Shown: positions 1 to 7,525 of the stretch, in pieces
Position numbering within the stretch: position 1 is the stretch's first letter
Layout of the letters: every line of letters begins with the position of its first letter
Notes under the pieces: generated by a model
Database searches by the model: none
Told to the model about the DNA's origin: nothing
Seen by the model: the letters and a program-made list of their open reading frames with translations, nothing else
Made by a program: the position numbers and the translations under genes
Origin: Rhodocyclaceae bacterium
GTDB taxonomy: Bacteria > Pseudomonadota > Gammaproteobacteria > Burkholderiales > Rhodocyclaceae
NCBI GenBank assembly: GCA_016791085.1
Contig: JAEUNN010001086.1
Location: forward strand, 1 to 12,549
Direction: 5' to 3'
DNA length: 12,549 bases

Positions 1-999
1 CAGCGCGGCGAATTCGGGGAGGGCGATCCGGAATATCTGGCCGCCTGGTGGCTGGACCCGGAGCGGCTCGCGCAGACCGAGCACCGGCGCCCGGACGGCA
101 CGGTACTGGGGCTGAACTGCCACCGCCTGGCCGACGGCAGCGCCATAGGCATATTGAGCGATCTGAGCGCGACACGCAGCACGCAGCAGGAACTCGATCA
201 GTTGCGCGAACAGTTCGAGGCCCGCCTGTCCGAGCGCAGCGCCGGCCTGCTGCGCGCGAAAGAAAGCGCCGAGCGCGCGAATCGCGGCAAATCCGAATTC
301 CTGGCCACCATGGCGCACGAATTGCGCACGCCCATACACAGTATCGTGGCGTTTGCGCGCAAGGGGCGCGAGAAAGCCGCGCACGGCGCGTCGGGCAAGT
401 GCCGCGACTTTTTCGAACGCATAGAATCGGCCGGCGACCGGCAGTTGCACCTCATCAACAATCTGCTTGATCTGGCGCGGCTGGAAAGCGGCAAACAGGC
501 GCTCGAACCATGCGCCGTAGACCTGCACGCGATTTGCCGCGAAGTGCTGAACGAGTGCGAGGCGCTGTTGGAAGCGAAACAGTTGCGCGCCGAACTGCAG
601 GCGCCGGACTGCGACACCGTCATTGAGGCCGACCCCGTGCGCTGCGCCCAGGTGGTACGCAATATCGTGTCGAACGCGATCAAATTTTCCCCGGCCGGCA
701 AAACCATAGGCCTGCGATTTGCCGATTCCGACCTGCCGGCCGGACGGCGCGCCGCCGACGTGGGCCGGGTGCCGGCGCTGGCGCTGCAGGTACAGGACGA
801 GGGGCCGGGCATCCCGGAGGGCGAAATCGAAGCCATATTCGGGCGCTTCGTGCAGAGCAGCCGCACCGAGCGGGCCGGCGGCAGCGGCCTGGGCCTCGCC
901 ATTTGCCGGGAAATCGTGCATGCCCACCGCGGCCGCATCAGCGCCCGCAACCGCGCCGGCGGCGGCGCGGAATTCGAGGTGGTGCTGCCGCGGCCCTGA
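1..999 (+). CDS. Sensor histidine kinase, PAS-HisKA-HATPase_c (5' truncated by window edge)
   Basis: The reading frame is open from base 1 to the TGA at 997-999, giving 332 visible residues; the true start lies to the left. Residues about 29-56 (RRPDGTVLGL...LADGSAIGILSDLS) resemble the end of a PAS domain. A helical linker (about 60-95) follows, then the HisKA box MAHELRTP with the phospho-accepting His at residue 106 (bases 316-318). The ATPase domain shows the N box (NIVSNAIKFSP, from residue 221), the G1 box (DEGPGIP, from 266), the F box (IFGRF) and the G2 box (GGSGLGLAI, from 293). All catalytic motifs are present, so it should be an active kinase. No receiver domain or transmembrane segment is visible in this part. 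Its signal and partner response regulator cannot be read from the window. A TTG at 154 lies inside the gene and is not the start. Confidence 0.93.
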   Translation, partial: QRGEFGEGDPEYLAAWWLDPERLAQTEHRRPDGTVLGLNCHRLADGSAIGILSDLSATRSTQQELDQLREQFEARLSERSAGLLRAKESAERANRGKSEFLATMAHELRTPIHSIVAFARKGREKAAHGASGKCRDFFERIESAGDRQLHLINNLLDLARLESGKQALEPCAVDLHAICREVLNECEALLEAKQLRAELQAPDCDTVIEADPVRCAQVVRNIVSNAIKFSPAGKTIGLRFADSDLPAGRRAADVGRVPALALQVQDEGPGIPEGEIEAIFGRFVQSSRTERAGGSGLGLAICREIVHAHRGRISARNRAGGGAEFEVVLPRP

Positions 1000-1228
1000 G
1001 GCCGCCGCGCCGGCCATGCCGGACAGTCCGCCGGCAGGCGGGCGCGCAAGTCCTCCAGTTTGGGGAAAATCTCGCGCTCGGCGCCGCGCTTACGTACACT
1101 GACGGTAAGTAAGGCCGGATGCACGGCGCGCGCGAGGCGCCCCGGTCCGGCGCGCGGCGCGGCCGGAGGCGGCGCACGCGGCCGCGGGCACCGCGCCCGT
1201 CAAATGCCCGAAACGAGAGGGACGACAC

Positions 1229-2233
1229 ATGTGTACCGTATGCGGATGTGGCCAGGGCGCGCCCACGCTGGAAGGCGAACTGCCCGCGCAGGGCCACGAC
1301 CCTGCCCACGAACATACCCACGCCGATGGCACGACCCACAGCCACGCGCATGGGCACCAGCACACGCACGACCACACGCACGACCACACGCATGCGCACG
1401 GCCATCCTTACACTCCGGCCGGCGGGGCGGTGCATAAGCACGCGCAGCCTGTCGATCCGGATGCGGCCGCCCACCGTTATCGCCCGCATGCGCCGGGCGC
1501 GGATCTGAATTTCGGCGCGGGTGCCGCGCGCGCCCATGCGCCGGGCATGAGCCAGACGCGCCTGGTCAGCATAGAACAGGACATCCTCTCGAAAAATGAC
1601 GCCTATGCCGCGGCCAACCGCAAGTGGTTCGACGAGCGCGGCATATTCGCGCTTAACCTGGTGTCCAGCCCCGGCTCGGGCAAAACCACGCTGCTCGTCA
1701 AAACCATAGAACGGCTGCGCGGCGAGTGCCCCATCCAGGTCGTGGAAGGCGACCAGCAAACCAGCAACGACGCCGAACGCATACGCGCCACCGGCGTGCC
1801 GGCGCTGCAAATCAATACCGGCAAGGGCTGCCATCTGGACGGCGACATGGTGGCGCAGGCCATACTGCGCCTCGCGCCGCCGGAACGATCGCTGTTCCTG
1901 ATCGAGAACGTCGGCAATCTGGTGTGTCCGGCCGCCTTCGCGCTGGGCGAACATCACAAGGTGGCGATTTTGTCGGTCACCGAGGGCGAGGACAAACCGC
2001 TCAAATATCCGGACATGTTCGCGGCCGCCGACGTGATGCTGCTGAACAAGTGCGACCTGCTGCCGTATCTGGAATTCGACGCCGACCTGGCCGAAGCCAA
2101 CGCGCGCCGCGTAAATCCGCGGCTGGCGATATTTCGTGTATCGGCCACGCGCGGCGCCGGCATGGATGCCTGGCTGGACTGGGTGCGCGCCGGGCTGGCC
2201 GCGCAGCGTGAGCGCCGCGCCGCCCGCGTTTAG
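1229..2233 (+). CDS. hypB: Hydrogenase maturation nickel chaperone and GTPase HypB
   Basis: HypB is a SIMIBI-class GTPase that helps insert nickel into the large subunit of NiFe hydrogenases, normally with HypA. The 334-residue product starts MCTVCGCG, the high-affinity N-terminal metal site (Cys2, Cys5, Cys7). Next comes a histidine-rich tract with 16 His between residues 23 and 59. The G domain has the P-loop SPGSGKTT (147-154), the EGDQQTSNDAERI stretch (173-185), the GCHLD metal site (Cys201, His202), ENVGNLVCP with Cys233, and the NKCD base-recognition motif (273-276). It is longer than the roughly 290-residue E. coli protein because of the His tract, combining E. coli-type Cys and storage-type His features. 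The ATG has a GAGAGG ribosome site about ten bases upstream. No hypA or other hyp genes adjoin it. Bases 1000-1228 upstream hold only short GC hairpins and no clear promoter. Confidence 0.97.
   Translation: MCTVCGCGQGAPTLEGELPAQGHDPAHEHTHADGTTHSHAHGHQHTHDHTHDHTHAHGHPYTPAGGAVHKHAQPVDPDAAAHRYRPHAPGADLNFGAGAARAHAPGMSQTRLVSIEQDILSKNDAYAAANRKWFDERGIFALNLVSSPGSGKTTLLVKTIERLRGECPIQVVEGDQQTSNDAERIRATGVPALQINTGKGCHLDGDMVAQAILRLAPPERSLFLIENVGNLVCPAAFALGEHHKVAILSVTEGEDKPLKYPDMFAAADVMLLNKCDLLPYLEFDADLAEANARRVNPRLAIFRVSATRGAGMDAWLDWVRAGLAAQRERRAARV
1361..1392 (+). repeat. 12-bp in-frame tandem repeat in the hypB histidine tract
   Basis: The unit CACACGCACGAC occurs twice (1361-1372, 1373-1384) and is followed by a partial copy (1385-1392). 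It encodes HTHD HTHD HTHA at residues 45-56. Because the unit is in frame, slippage would lengthen or shorten the metal-binding tract without breaking the gene. Confidence 0.85.
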
Positions 2234-2296
2234 GCGGGGCAGGCGCGCATCGCCCAAGCGCAGCGCGACCTTGCCGCGCGCCCCGCGCCGTGACGC

Positions 2297-4168
2297 TCAG
2301 TCTTCCGCGCGCAGGTTGAATTCCAGCTTCCAGCGCTGCGCGCTCTGGGTGTGCTGCATCCACAGTTCCAGCGTGCCGACTTCGGTTACGGACGGGTGTA
2401 GCGTGACCGGCACCACCTGAGCTTCGGCGCCTGCCGCGGCCGGCAGCGTCAAGGACAATCCGGCCAGTTCGTCCAGCGCCTTGGCGGCGTTGTTCACCAC
2501 CGTGCCGACGCGGTCGCCGGCGCGCACGCTGGAACTGAAAAACCGGAAATCCACGGTTTCACCGGTCACGAGGCCGAATTCGCGGCCGGCCAGTTCCAGA
2601 TCCGTACCTTCTTCCGTGCCCTGCGGCACGATGCATATGCCCTTGACCGGCGGCACATAGCCCGGCACGGCCGGAGCCGGGCTTTCCAGGCCCAGGTAGA
2701 ACGAGCGCGAGGTGCCGGCGCGGATTTTGATGCCGCGCCCGGACGCCTGCACCGCGCCGTAATAGGCCGCGCCGCGCGACACCGCGACATCCAGGCCGGC
2801 GCTCTGCAATTCCTTGAGCGTGCTGCCGGCGCCCAGCCAGTTTTGCAGCAGTTCCACGATGCGGCGCCGGAACGGCTCGGCTTCGAACACGCCGCCGTTG
2901 AACAGCACGGCCGTGGGTTTGAGAATTTCCGCCTCGCCGTCGGTCACCGCGGCGCCCAGCGTGGCGGCCAGGGCGGGGTCGGAGCGCACGTTTTCCAGCG
3001 CGCGGCGCAGGAAGCGCGCGAGGTGTTTGCTGATCGCGGCTTCGGTCGCGTAAGCCAGGCCGTATTCCTGCAGGCCTACCGATTTGCGCGCGGCCGGCAG
3101 CTGGTCCGGTGTGGTCAGCGGGAAATAGCCCTCGACCAGAATTTGCGTGACGTCCTCGCGCGTGAGCGTGGTGGTCAGGGTTTTGGCGAACAGTTTGGCG
3201 CCGCGCGAAGCGACCGCGATGGTCAGTTCCGCCAGAGACTGATCGGCCAGCAATTTTTCCTTGGCCGCGCGCGCGCCCTGCACCAGGCCCAGAAACTGCC
3301 AGTCGTCCAGTTCCGCGCCGGCATCCTCGATCTTGCCCTTGAGCAGGTAGGCCAGCGCCAGATCCATGTTGTCGCCGCCCAGCAATATGTGCTCGCCGAC
3401 GGCGATGCGGTGCAGTTCCAGTGCCTTGGACAGGCCGTCCGTGGCTTCCGCGACCGCGATCAGGCTGAAGTCCGTGGTGCCGCCGCCCACGTCGCACACC
3501 AGCACCAGGTCGCCCGCGCCCACCTGTTCGTTCCAGGCACGTTCGCCGGGATGATCCAGCGCATGCGCGATCCAGGCATAGAACGCGGCCTGCGGCTCTT
3601 CCAGCAGCGTCACCTTGCCCAGGCCGGCCGCGCGTGCGGCATCGTGCGTGAGCGTGCGCGCCACTTCGTCGAACGAAGCCGGCACCGTGAGCACCACCTG
3701 GCAGTCTTCCGGGCGCACCGCCTCGCCGCGCTGCGCGAAGTGGTGCGCCACGGCCGCGCGCAGGTGTTCCAGATACAGGCGCGAGGCGTCGAACGGCGAC
3801 AGCTTGCCGTCTTCCATGTCGGAGTGCCACGGCAGTATGGGTGCGCGCCGGTCCACGTGGGGGTTGCACAGCCAGGACTTGGCGGATACCACGACACGGT
3901 CCGGCACCAGCGCCGCGCGTTCGCGCGCAAACGCGCCGGCCACGCGGCCGGCCTCGCCGCCCCAGGGCAGCGCCAGCGCATCGTCGGCATATTCGCCGGC
4001 CGCCGGCAAATACAGCACGGACGGCAACAGCGGCTTTTCGGCGATCACGCCGGGGCCGAGCGACTGGGTGATGGGCACGCCTTCGGCCGTGCCGCCGTCG
4101 ATGCGGCACAGGCTCAGGCAGGAATTCGAGGTGCCCAGGTCTATGCCCAGGCTGTAAGGAGCATTCAT
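2297..4168 (-). CDS. Atypical Hsp70-family protein paired with DUF2760
   Basis: The 623-residue product has an Hsp70/actin-fold ATPase domain: phosphate loop GIDLGTSNS (8-16), the TVPASFDEVART stretch followed by LLEEPQAAFYAW (about 188-199), phosphate loop 2 DVGGGTTDF (226-234), and an adenosine-site-like VLFNGGVFEAEPFRRR segment near 421-436. The C-terminal part is a short beta-rich region (VDFRFFSSSVRAGDRVG, then VTEVGTLELWMQ) that differs from the DnaK substrate-binding domain. There is no DnaK-like lid and no EEVD-type tail. It is therefore a divergent cytosolic chaperone, not DnaK. The ATG at 4168 immediately precedes the diagnostic N-terminal motif; its ribosome site is weak (GAAAG). 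It lies 75 bases downstream of the DUF2760 gene on the same strand, so the two are probably co-transcribed. I recall this pairing as a recurrent one in proteobacteria. Clients and co-chaperones are unknown. Confidence 0.93.
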   Translation of the reverse strand: MNAPYSLGIDLGTSNSCLSLCRIDGGTAEGVPITQSLGPGVIAEKPLLPSVLYLPAAGEYADDALALPWGGEAGRVAGAFARERAALVPDRVVVSAKSWLCNPHVDRRAPILPWHSDMEDGKLSPFDASRLYLEHLRAAVAHHFAQRGEAVRPEDCQVVLTVPASFDEVARTLTHDAARAAGLGKVTLLEEPQAAFYAWIAHALDHPGERAWNEQVGAGDLVLVCDVGGGTTDFSLIAVAEATDGLSKALELHRIAVGEHILLGGDNMDLALAYLLKGKIEDAGAELDDWQFLGLVQGARAAKEKLLADQSLAELTIAVASRGAKLFAKTLTTTLTREDVTQILVEGYFPLTTPDQLPAARKSVGLQEYGLAYATEAAISKHLARFLRRALENVRSDPALAATLGAAVTDGEAEILKPTAVLFNGGVFEAEPFRRRIVELLQNWLGAGSTLKELQSAGLDVAVSRGAAYYGAVQASGRGIKIRAGTSRSFYLGLESPAPAVPGYVPPVKGICIVPQGTEEGTDLELAGREFGLVTGETVDFRFFSSSVRAGDRVGTVVNNAAKALDELAGLSLTLPAAAGAEAQVVPVTLHPSVTEVGTLELWMQHTQSAQRWKLEFNLRAED

Positions 4169-4243
4169 GGCAAAACTTTCAATGCGGATATGCGCGCCGC
4201 GGCCGCTCCGCCGCGCGGCGGGCGCGCGCGCGGCGCGGCGGTG

Positions 4244-4903
4244 TCAGTGGATTTCCACTTCCACCGGCGTAACCAGGTTGTCGCCTTTGGGGTCTATCGG
4301 GCGCGTATGGCGCGGCAGCGCCAGCTTGGACGTTTTCCAGCCGCGATGCACGATCACGCCGGCATAGGGCGGCTCGCCCTGCAGTTTGCCGATCAGGCGG
4401 TAGCGGTCGAGGTCGGCGCCCTTTTCGAGATTGATGCGTTCGCCTTCCTTGCCGGTATGCGCCGGTTCTATGGCCAGGTATTCGCGCATCACGGCCGCGC
4501 AGCCCTGATGCACCACGCGCGAGGCGGCGGCCACCTGGGCATCGCCATAGGCGCTGATATCTTCCATGACGTAATCGAGGAAGCGGCCCTTGTCCTGCAA
4601 TAGCGCCAGCAACATGAGCGCCTCGCCGGTCTGCACCGGTTCCTGGCGCGGCGGCGGCGGGGGCGGAGCTGGCGGTGCGGGCGGCGGCGCAGGCTGTGGT
4701 TTGGGTTCGGGCGGCAGCGCTGCGGCCGGTGCTGGCGCGCTGCGGCGCGTCGTGTAGGCCAGTACGGCAATCAGCGCGCACAGTACGGCCAGCGCAATAT
4801 CGCGCAGCAGCCAGAGGTTCGCCGGGACAGCCTCGGGCGGCAGGGGCAGGAGGCGCAGGATGGCCAGCAACAAGGCCACGACAGCGGTAATGGTCAATCC
4901 CAT
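4244..4903 (-). CDS. DUF2760 membrane protein, partner of the Hsp70 gene
   Basis: The 219-residue product begins MGLTIT and has two hydrophobic segments (about 3-21 and 30-50). A proline/alanine-rich linker follows (about 55-88, including a run of six prolines). The C-terminal domain, about 94-219, matches my memory of DUF2760: LLQDKGRFLDYVMEDISAYGDAQV, a CAAVMREYL segment, then LQGEPPYAGVIVHRGWKTS and a final PVEVEIH. The likely picture is a small inner-membrane protein with a cytoplasmic DUF2760 domain, but topology is inferred. The frame is open further upstream to 5191, but that extension is Arg/Pro-rich and unlike a conserved N terminus, so the ATG at 4903 is preferred although its ribosome site is poor. 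An ATG at 5026 is an alternative. The domain has no known biochemical function; its position before the Hsp70 gene suggests an adaptor or anchor role. Confidence 0.85.
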   Translation of the reverse strand: MGLTITAVVALLLAILRLLPLPPEAVPANLWLLRDIALAVLCALIAVLAYTTRRSAPAPAAALPPEPKPQPAPPPAPPAPPPPPPRQEPVQTGEALMLLALLQDKGRFLDYVMEDISAYGDAQVAAASRVVHQGCAAVMREYLAIEPAHTGKEGERINLEKGADLDRYRLIGKLQGEPPYAGVIVHRGWKTSKLALPRHTRPIDPKGDNLVTPVEVEIH

Positions 4904-5104
4904 ATGTGGTCCGGAAGTAGATGGAGGCGGAGGTGCTGCAGCCGGCGGCGGAGGGCGCCGCCGCGCCGGCCGGGCTTGCGTCGGGGCCGAATTTTCGCCC
5001 ACAGCGCGATGCTCTGCACGCGCCATGATGCATTTTCGGGCGCAGGTGCGGCAAGTTGCAACGCGGGCGGCAAGCCTGGTGGCTGGCGGCAGGCCGCATG
5101 CTAG

Positions 5105-5133
5105 CATTTTTTGCTGCACTGCCGCAAAAAATG
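5105..5133. repeat. Perfect inverted repeat, 10-bp arms, 9-base spacer
   Basis: CATTTTTTGC (5105-5114) and GCAAAAAATG (5124-5133) are exact reverse complements separated by TGCACTGCC. The A/T-rich arms stand out against the GC-rich surroundings. It could be an operator for a dimeric regulator acting on the divergent genes, or an RNA hairpin. It lacks the GC stem plus T-tract order of an intrinsic terminator. Confidence 0.7.
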
Positions 5134-5221
5134 TCCGGCGGCGCGCCGGCGTGGGGACTTTTGGCCACAACTCTGGCAAACTGTGCGGCATTTCGCGCCC
5201 TCATATTTTCGGAACCAATTC

Positions 5222-5235
5222 AGTGCTTTAGCACT
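5222..5235. promoter_or_regulatory. Operator-like palindrome AGTGCT-TT-AGCACT
   Basis: Six-base perfect arms flank two T residues, 110 bases upstream of the DUF2126 start. The compact, nearly spacerless symmetry resembles a binding site for a dimeric repressor more than an RNA hairpin. No regulator gene is adjacent, so its identity is unknown. Confidence 0.4.
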
Positions 5236-5344
5236 CTCTTTCCGCTCCGGTGCACGCACCGTGGCGGTGCGCCGCAGCCGGTCTGCCCGGTGCTGCCGCG
5301 AGGTGGAAAATCTGAACGGGGGAAGCCACCGCTCCCGCTATCTG

Positions 5345-7480
5345 ATGAAAACGATGCAAAACCATTTGCCTGACGAACTGGCTCCGTTCGATGCAGCCGT
5401 TCGTGCCCATGACGCGGCCCTGGCCGCGCTGGGGCTGGATATCTGGGTGGGCAGCGAGCCCACTTTCACCAACCGCCATTCCACTGCGCCCGAGTGGATG
5501 AATGCCGCCCTCGGGCAGGACAAGCAGGAACGCGCGGAACGCCTTGCTGCGCTGCTCGCGCGGCGTTCGCGCGGTGCCGTGCTGATGCGTTCCGTGGGGC
5601 GCTGCTATCCCGGCGAAAAAGTGCCGCGCTGGAGCTATGGGGTGTTGCGCGAGCGCGACGGCAGCCCGCTCTGGAACGGTCCGCCCGATCCGCTCATGCT
5701 GGATGCACCGGCGCCGTCCATGCCCGAGCTGGAAGATTTTGCCCAGGCGTTCATGAGCGCCGCCGCGGCGGCCGGGTTTTTGACCTGGCCGGTGGCTACC
5801 AGTGACGACGGCAGCCTGCGCGTGCTGCTGTCGGAAGCCGGCCCGGCGCGCCGCCGTCCGGCCGCCGAAGTGCTGCAACGCCCGTCCATCCACAGCTTTT
5901 GCAGTCCCGACGGCGCGGTGCCCGACGATCTGGCGGCCGAGGGGCATTTCCTGTTCCTGCTCGGCACGGACACTTGCCGCGAGGCGGCGGTGGCGCGCGT
6001 GGAATTGCCCGACCTGTGCACGCCCGCGCGCCTGCGCACGCTGCTCGGCGTGCTCGCCCAGGCGGCGCGCGCCTGCGCGCTGCCGGCGCTGGTGCTGGCC
6101 GGTTATGCGCCGCCGCTGGACGCCACGCTGGCCTGGAGCACGGTGACGCCCGATCCGGCGGTGATCGAAGTGAACATGGCGCCCTATGCCAGCGTGAGCG
6201 ACATGCTGGACGCCACGCGCACATTGTTCGACAGTGCCGGCGATCTGGGCCTGGACCCGTTCCGGCTGTGGTTCAACGGCGACGTGGCGGATTCCGGCGG
6301 CGCCGGCCAGATCACCCTGGGCGGGCCCAGCGCGGCCGCCAGCCCGTTCCTGAAGGCGCCGCAGCTATTGCCGCGGCTGGTGCGCTATGTGAACCGGCAT
6401 CCCAGCCTGTCCTATCTGTTCGCGCACGACTATATCGGCGCTTGCGGCCAGTCGGCGCGCGCCGACGAGCGCAACCGCGAGCACGTCGATGAACTGGAAC
6501 TGGCGCTGGAACTGCTGGCGCGCGCGCGCGACGTCGAGCCCGAGCATATCTGGCGCAGCCTGTCGCCGTTTCTGGCCGACATCGCGGGCAATACGCATCG
6601 CGCCGAAATCAACATCGAAAAGCTCTGGAATCCGTATCTGCCGGGGCGCGGCTGTCTCGGCCTGGTGGAATTCCGCGCCCTGCGCATGGCCAGAAGCGCG
6701 CAACAGCTGGCGGCGCTGGCGGCGCTGTTGCGCAGCGTGGCGGCGCGGCTCGCGCTGGCCGAATTCGACGAGCCGCTCGCCTATTGGGGCGCCGAACTGC
6801 ACGACCGCTATGCGCTGCCGTTTTTCCTGCAGCGCGACCTGCAAACCGTGTTCGACGATCTGGCGGCGGCCGGCGTGGGGCTGGACGCGGCGCTGCGCGA
6901 ACTGCTGGTCGATGACGAATTTCGCGTGTTCGGCCGCGTCGCATGCGGCGGCGTGGAACTGACCATACGCCGCGCGCTGGAATTCTGGCCGCTGGTGGGC
7001 GATGCGGCCAGTCAGGAATCCGGCACTTCGCGCCTGGTCGATTCCAGCAATGCGCGCCTGGAACTGTGCCTGCGCGCGCGGCCGGGCGCCGATCCGGGCG
7101 AACTGGCGGGCTGGCGCGTGGCCGCGCACGGCGTGGCGCTGCCCATGCAGAGCGGCAGCGATGCGGCCGGCGCGGCACGGGTATTCGGGCTGCGCTACCG
7201 GCGCTACCAGCCGGCACTGGGCCTGCACCCCGGCCTGCCGGCCCACGGGCCCATAGAAATGACGCTATGGCATCCGGACCTGGGCCAGGCGTTGGCAATT
7301 TCGCTGCACGAATGGCGTACCGACAATCTGCCTTACGACGGGCTGCCCAAACACCACGGCGACGCCGGTGAGCGCCGCGCCGCGCGTGTGCAGGCCGTGG
7401 CCGCCGCGCCGCCGGCGCAACTGCGCGTGCCGCCGCGCGCGGCCATGAGCCGCTGCTGCCTGGATTTACGCTGGCTGTAG
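5345..7480 (+). CDS. Free-standing DUF2126 protein (putative GS-like amidoligase)
   Basis: The 711-residue product matches DUF2126 (COG4196) along its length: GRCYPGEKVPRWSYGVL near the N terminus, VIEVNMAPYAS (Glu275), QITLGGPSAAASPFLKAP, HPSLSYLFAHDYIG, GNTHRAEINIEKLW (415-428), LVEFRALRMA (Glu442, Arg444), AELHDRYALPFF (483-494) and LVDSSNARLEL. The family is predicted, from sequence comparison, to be an amidoligase related to glutamine synthetase; no reaction is established. As I recall, it is often the C-terminal half of a roughly 1,100-residue protein whose N-terminal half is transglutaminase-like. Here that half is absent, and the upstream bases encode nothing similar. The start is taken at ATG 5345, with ATG 5354 as an alternative; neither has a strong ribosome site. 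The frame is open back to TTG 5111, but that extension lies in the divergent regulatory region and looks non-coding. Confidence 0.9.
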   Translation: MKTMQNHLPDELAPFDAAVRAHDAALAALGLDIWVGSEPTFTNRHSTAPEWMNAALGQDKQERAERLAALLARRSRGAVLMRSVGRCYPGEKVPRWSYGVLRERDGSPLWNGPPDPLMLDAPAPSMPELEDFAQAFMSAAAAAGFLTWPVATSDDGSLRVLLSEAGPARRRPAAEVLQRPSIHSFCSPDGAVPDDLAAEGHFLFLLGTDTCREAAVARVELPDLCTPARLRTLLGVLAQAARACALPALVLAGYAPPLDATLAWSTVTPDPAVIEVNMAPYASVSDMLDATRTLFDSAGDLGLDPFRLWFNGDVADSGGAGQITLGGPSAAASPFLKAPQLLPRLVRYVNRHPSLSYLFAHDYIGACGQSARADERNREHVDELELALELLARARDVEPEHIWRSLSPFLADIAGNTHRAEINIEKLWNPYLPGRGCLGLVEFRALRMARSAQQLAALAALLRSVAARLALAEFDEPLAYWGAELHDRYALPFFLQRDLQTVFDDLAAAGVGLDAALRELLVDDEFRVFGRVACGGVELTIRRALEFWPLVGDAASQESGTSRLVDSSNARLELCLRARPGADPGELAGWRVAAHGVALPMQSGSDAAGAARVFGLRYRRYQPALGLHPGLPAHGPIEMTLWHPDLGQALAISLHEWRTDNLPYDGLPKHHGDAGERRAARVQAVAAAPPAQLRVPPRAAMSRCCLDLRWL

Positions 7481-7495
7481 CGCTTGCGCTGCCGC

Positions 7496-7516
7496 GCGGC
7501 GCCGGCACGGCGCCGC
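7496..7516. terminator. GC-rich hairpin between convergent DUF2126 and glgP genes
   Basis: GCGGCGCC (7496-7503) pairs perfectly with GGCGCCGC (7509-7516) around the loop GGCAC, filling most of the 45-base gap between two converging stop codons. Position and stem strength suggest a bidirectional terminator. There is no T-tract on either side, so the call rests on position and stem alone. Confidence 0.45.
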
Positions 7517-7525
7517 TGCCCGCGC

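Larger units (their letters stand above)
4904..5344. other. Divergent intergenic region between DUF2760 and DUF2126 genes
   Basis: This 441-base stretch must hold the start signals for both flanking transcription units. It contains two clear inverted repeats (5105-5133 and 5222-5235) and an AT-richer stretch around 5160-5240. I could not find a convincing -35/-10 pair or a sigma-54 element on either strand. Open frames run through it on both strands, but their translations are Arg/Pro/Cys-rich and resemble no protein family. Confidence 0.6.

Noticed and set aside
1000..1050. Small GC hairpins after the kinase stop codon
   Set aside because: Stems are only five bp (1010-1022 and 1028-1041) with no T-tract, and such structures are frequent by chance at this GC content.
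938..2257. Long minus-strand open frame (439 codons) opposite the kinase end and hypB
   Set aside because: It is antisense to the clearly conserved hypB, and its Arg/Val/Gly-rich translation resembles no family. Long antisense frames are expected in GC-rich coding DNA.
2234..2296. Terminator between convergent hypB and Hsp70 genes
   Set aside because: Only a seven-bp stem with a 39-base loop (2234-2240 with 2280-2286) and no T-tract can be drawn, which is too weak to call.
2843..4603. Plus-strand open frame (586 codons) opposite the Hsp70 and DUF2760 genes
   Set aside because: Both genes on the other strand have recognisable conserved motifs, while this translation is rich in Arg, Gln, His and Ala with no domain.
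5170..5190. Sigma-54-like element TGGCA...GCGG upstream of the DUF2126 gene
   Set aside because: The spacing gives GG-N10-GG, not the required GG-N10-GC, and the TTGC half is missing.
4904..5191. 96-residue N-terminal extension of the DUF2760 protein
   Set aside because: The extension is Arg/Pro/Cys-rich, lacks a ribosome site and overlaps the divergent regulatory region. The hydrophobic start at 4903 is a more natural N terminus.
5111..5344. TTG-initiated extension of the DUF2126 protein
   Set aside because: The TTG lies inside the 5105-5133 inverted repeat, and the translated extension is basic and unlike the family's N terminus.
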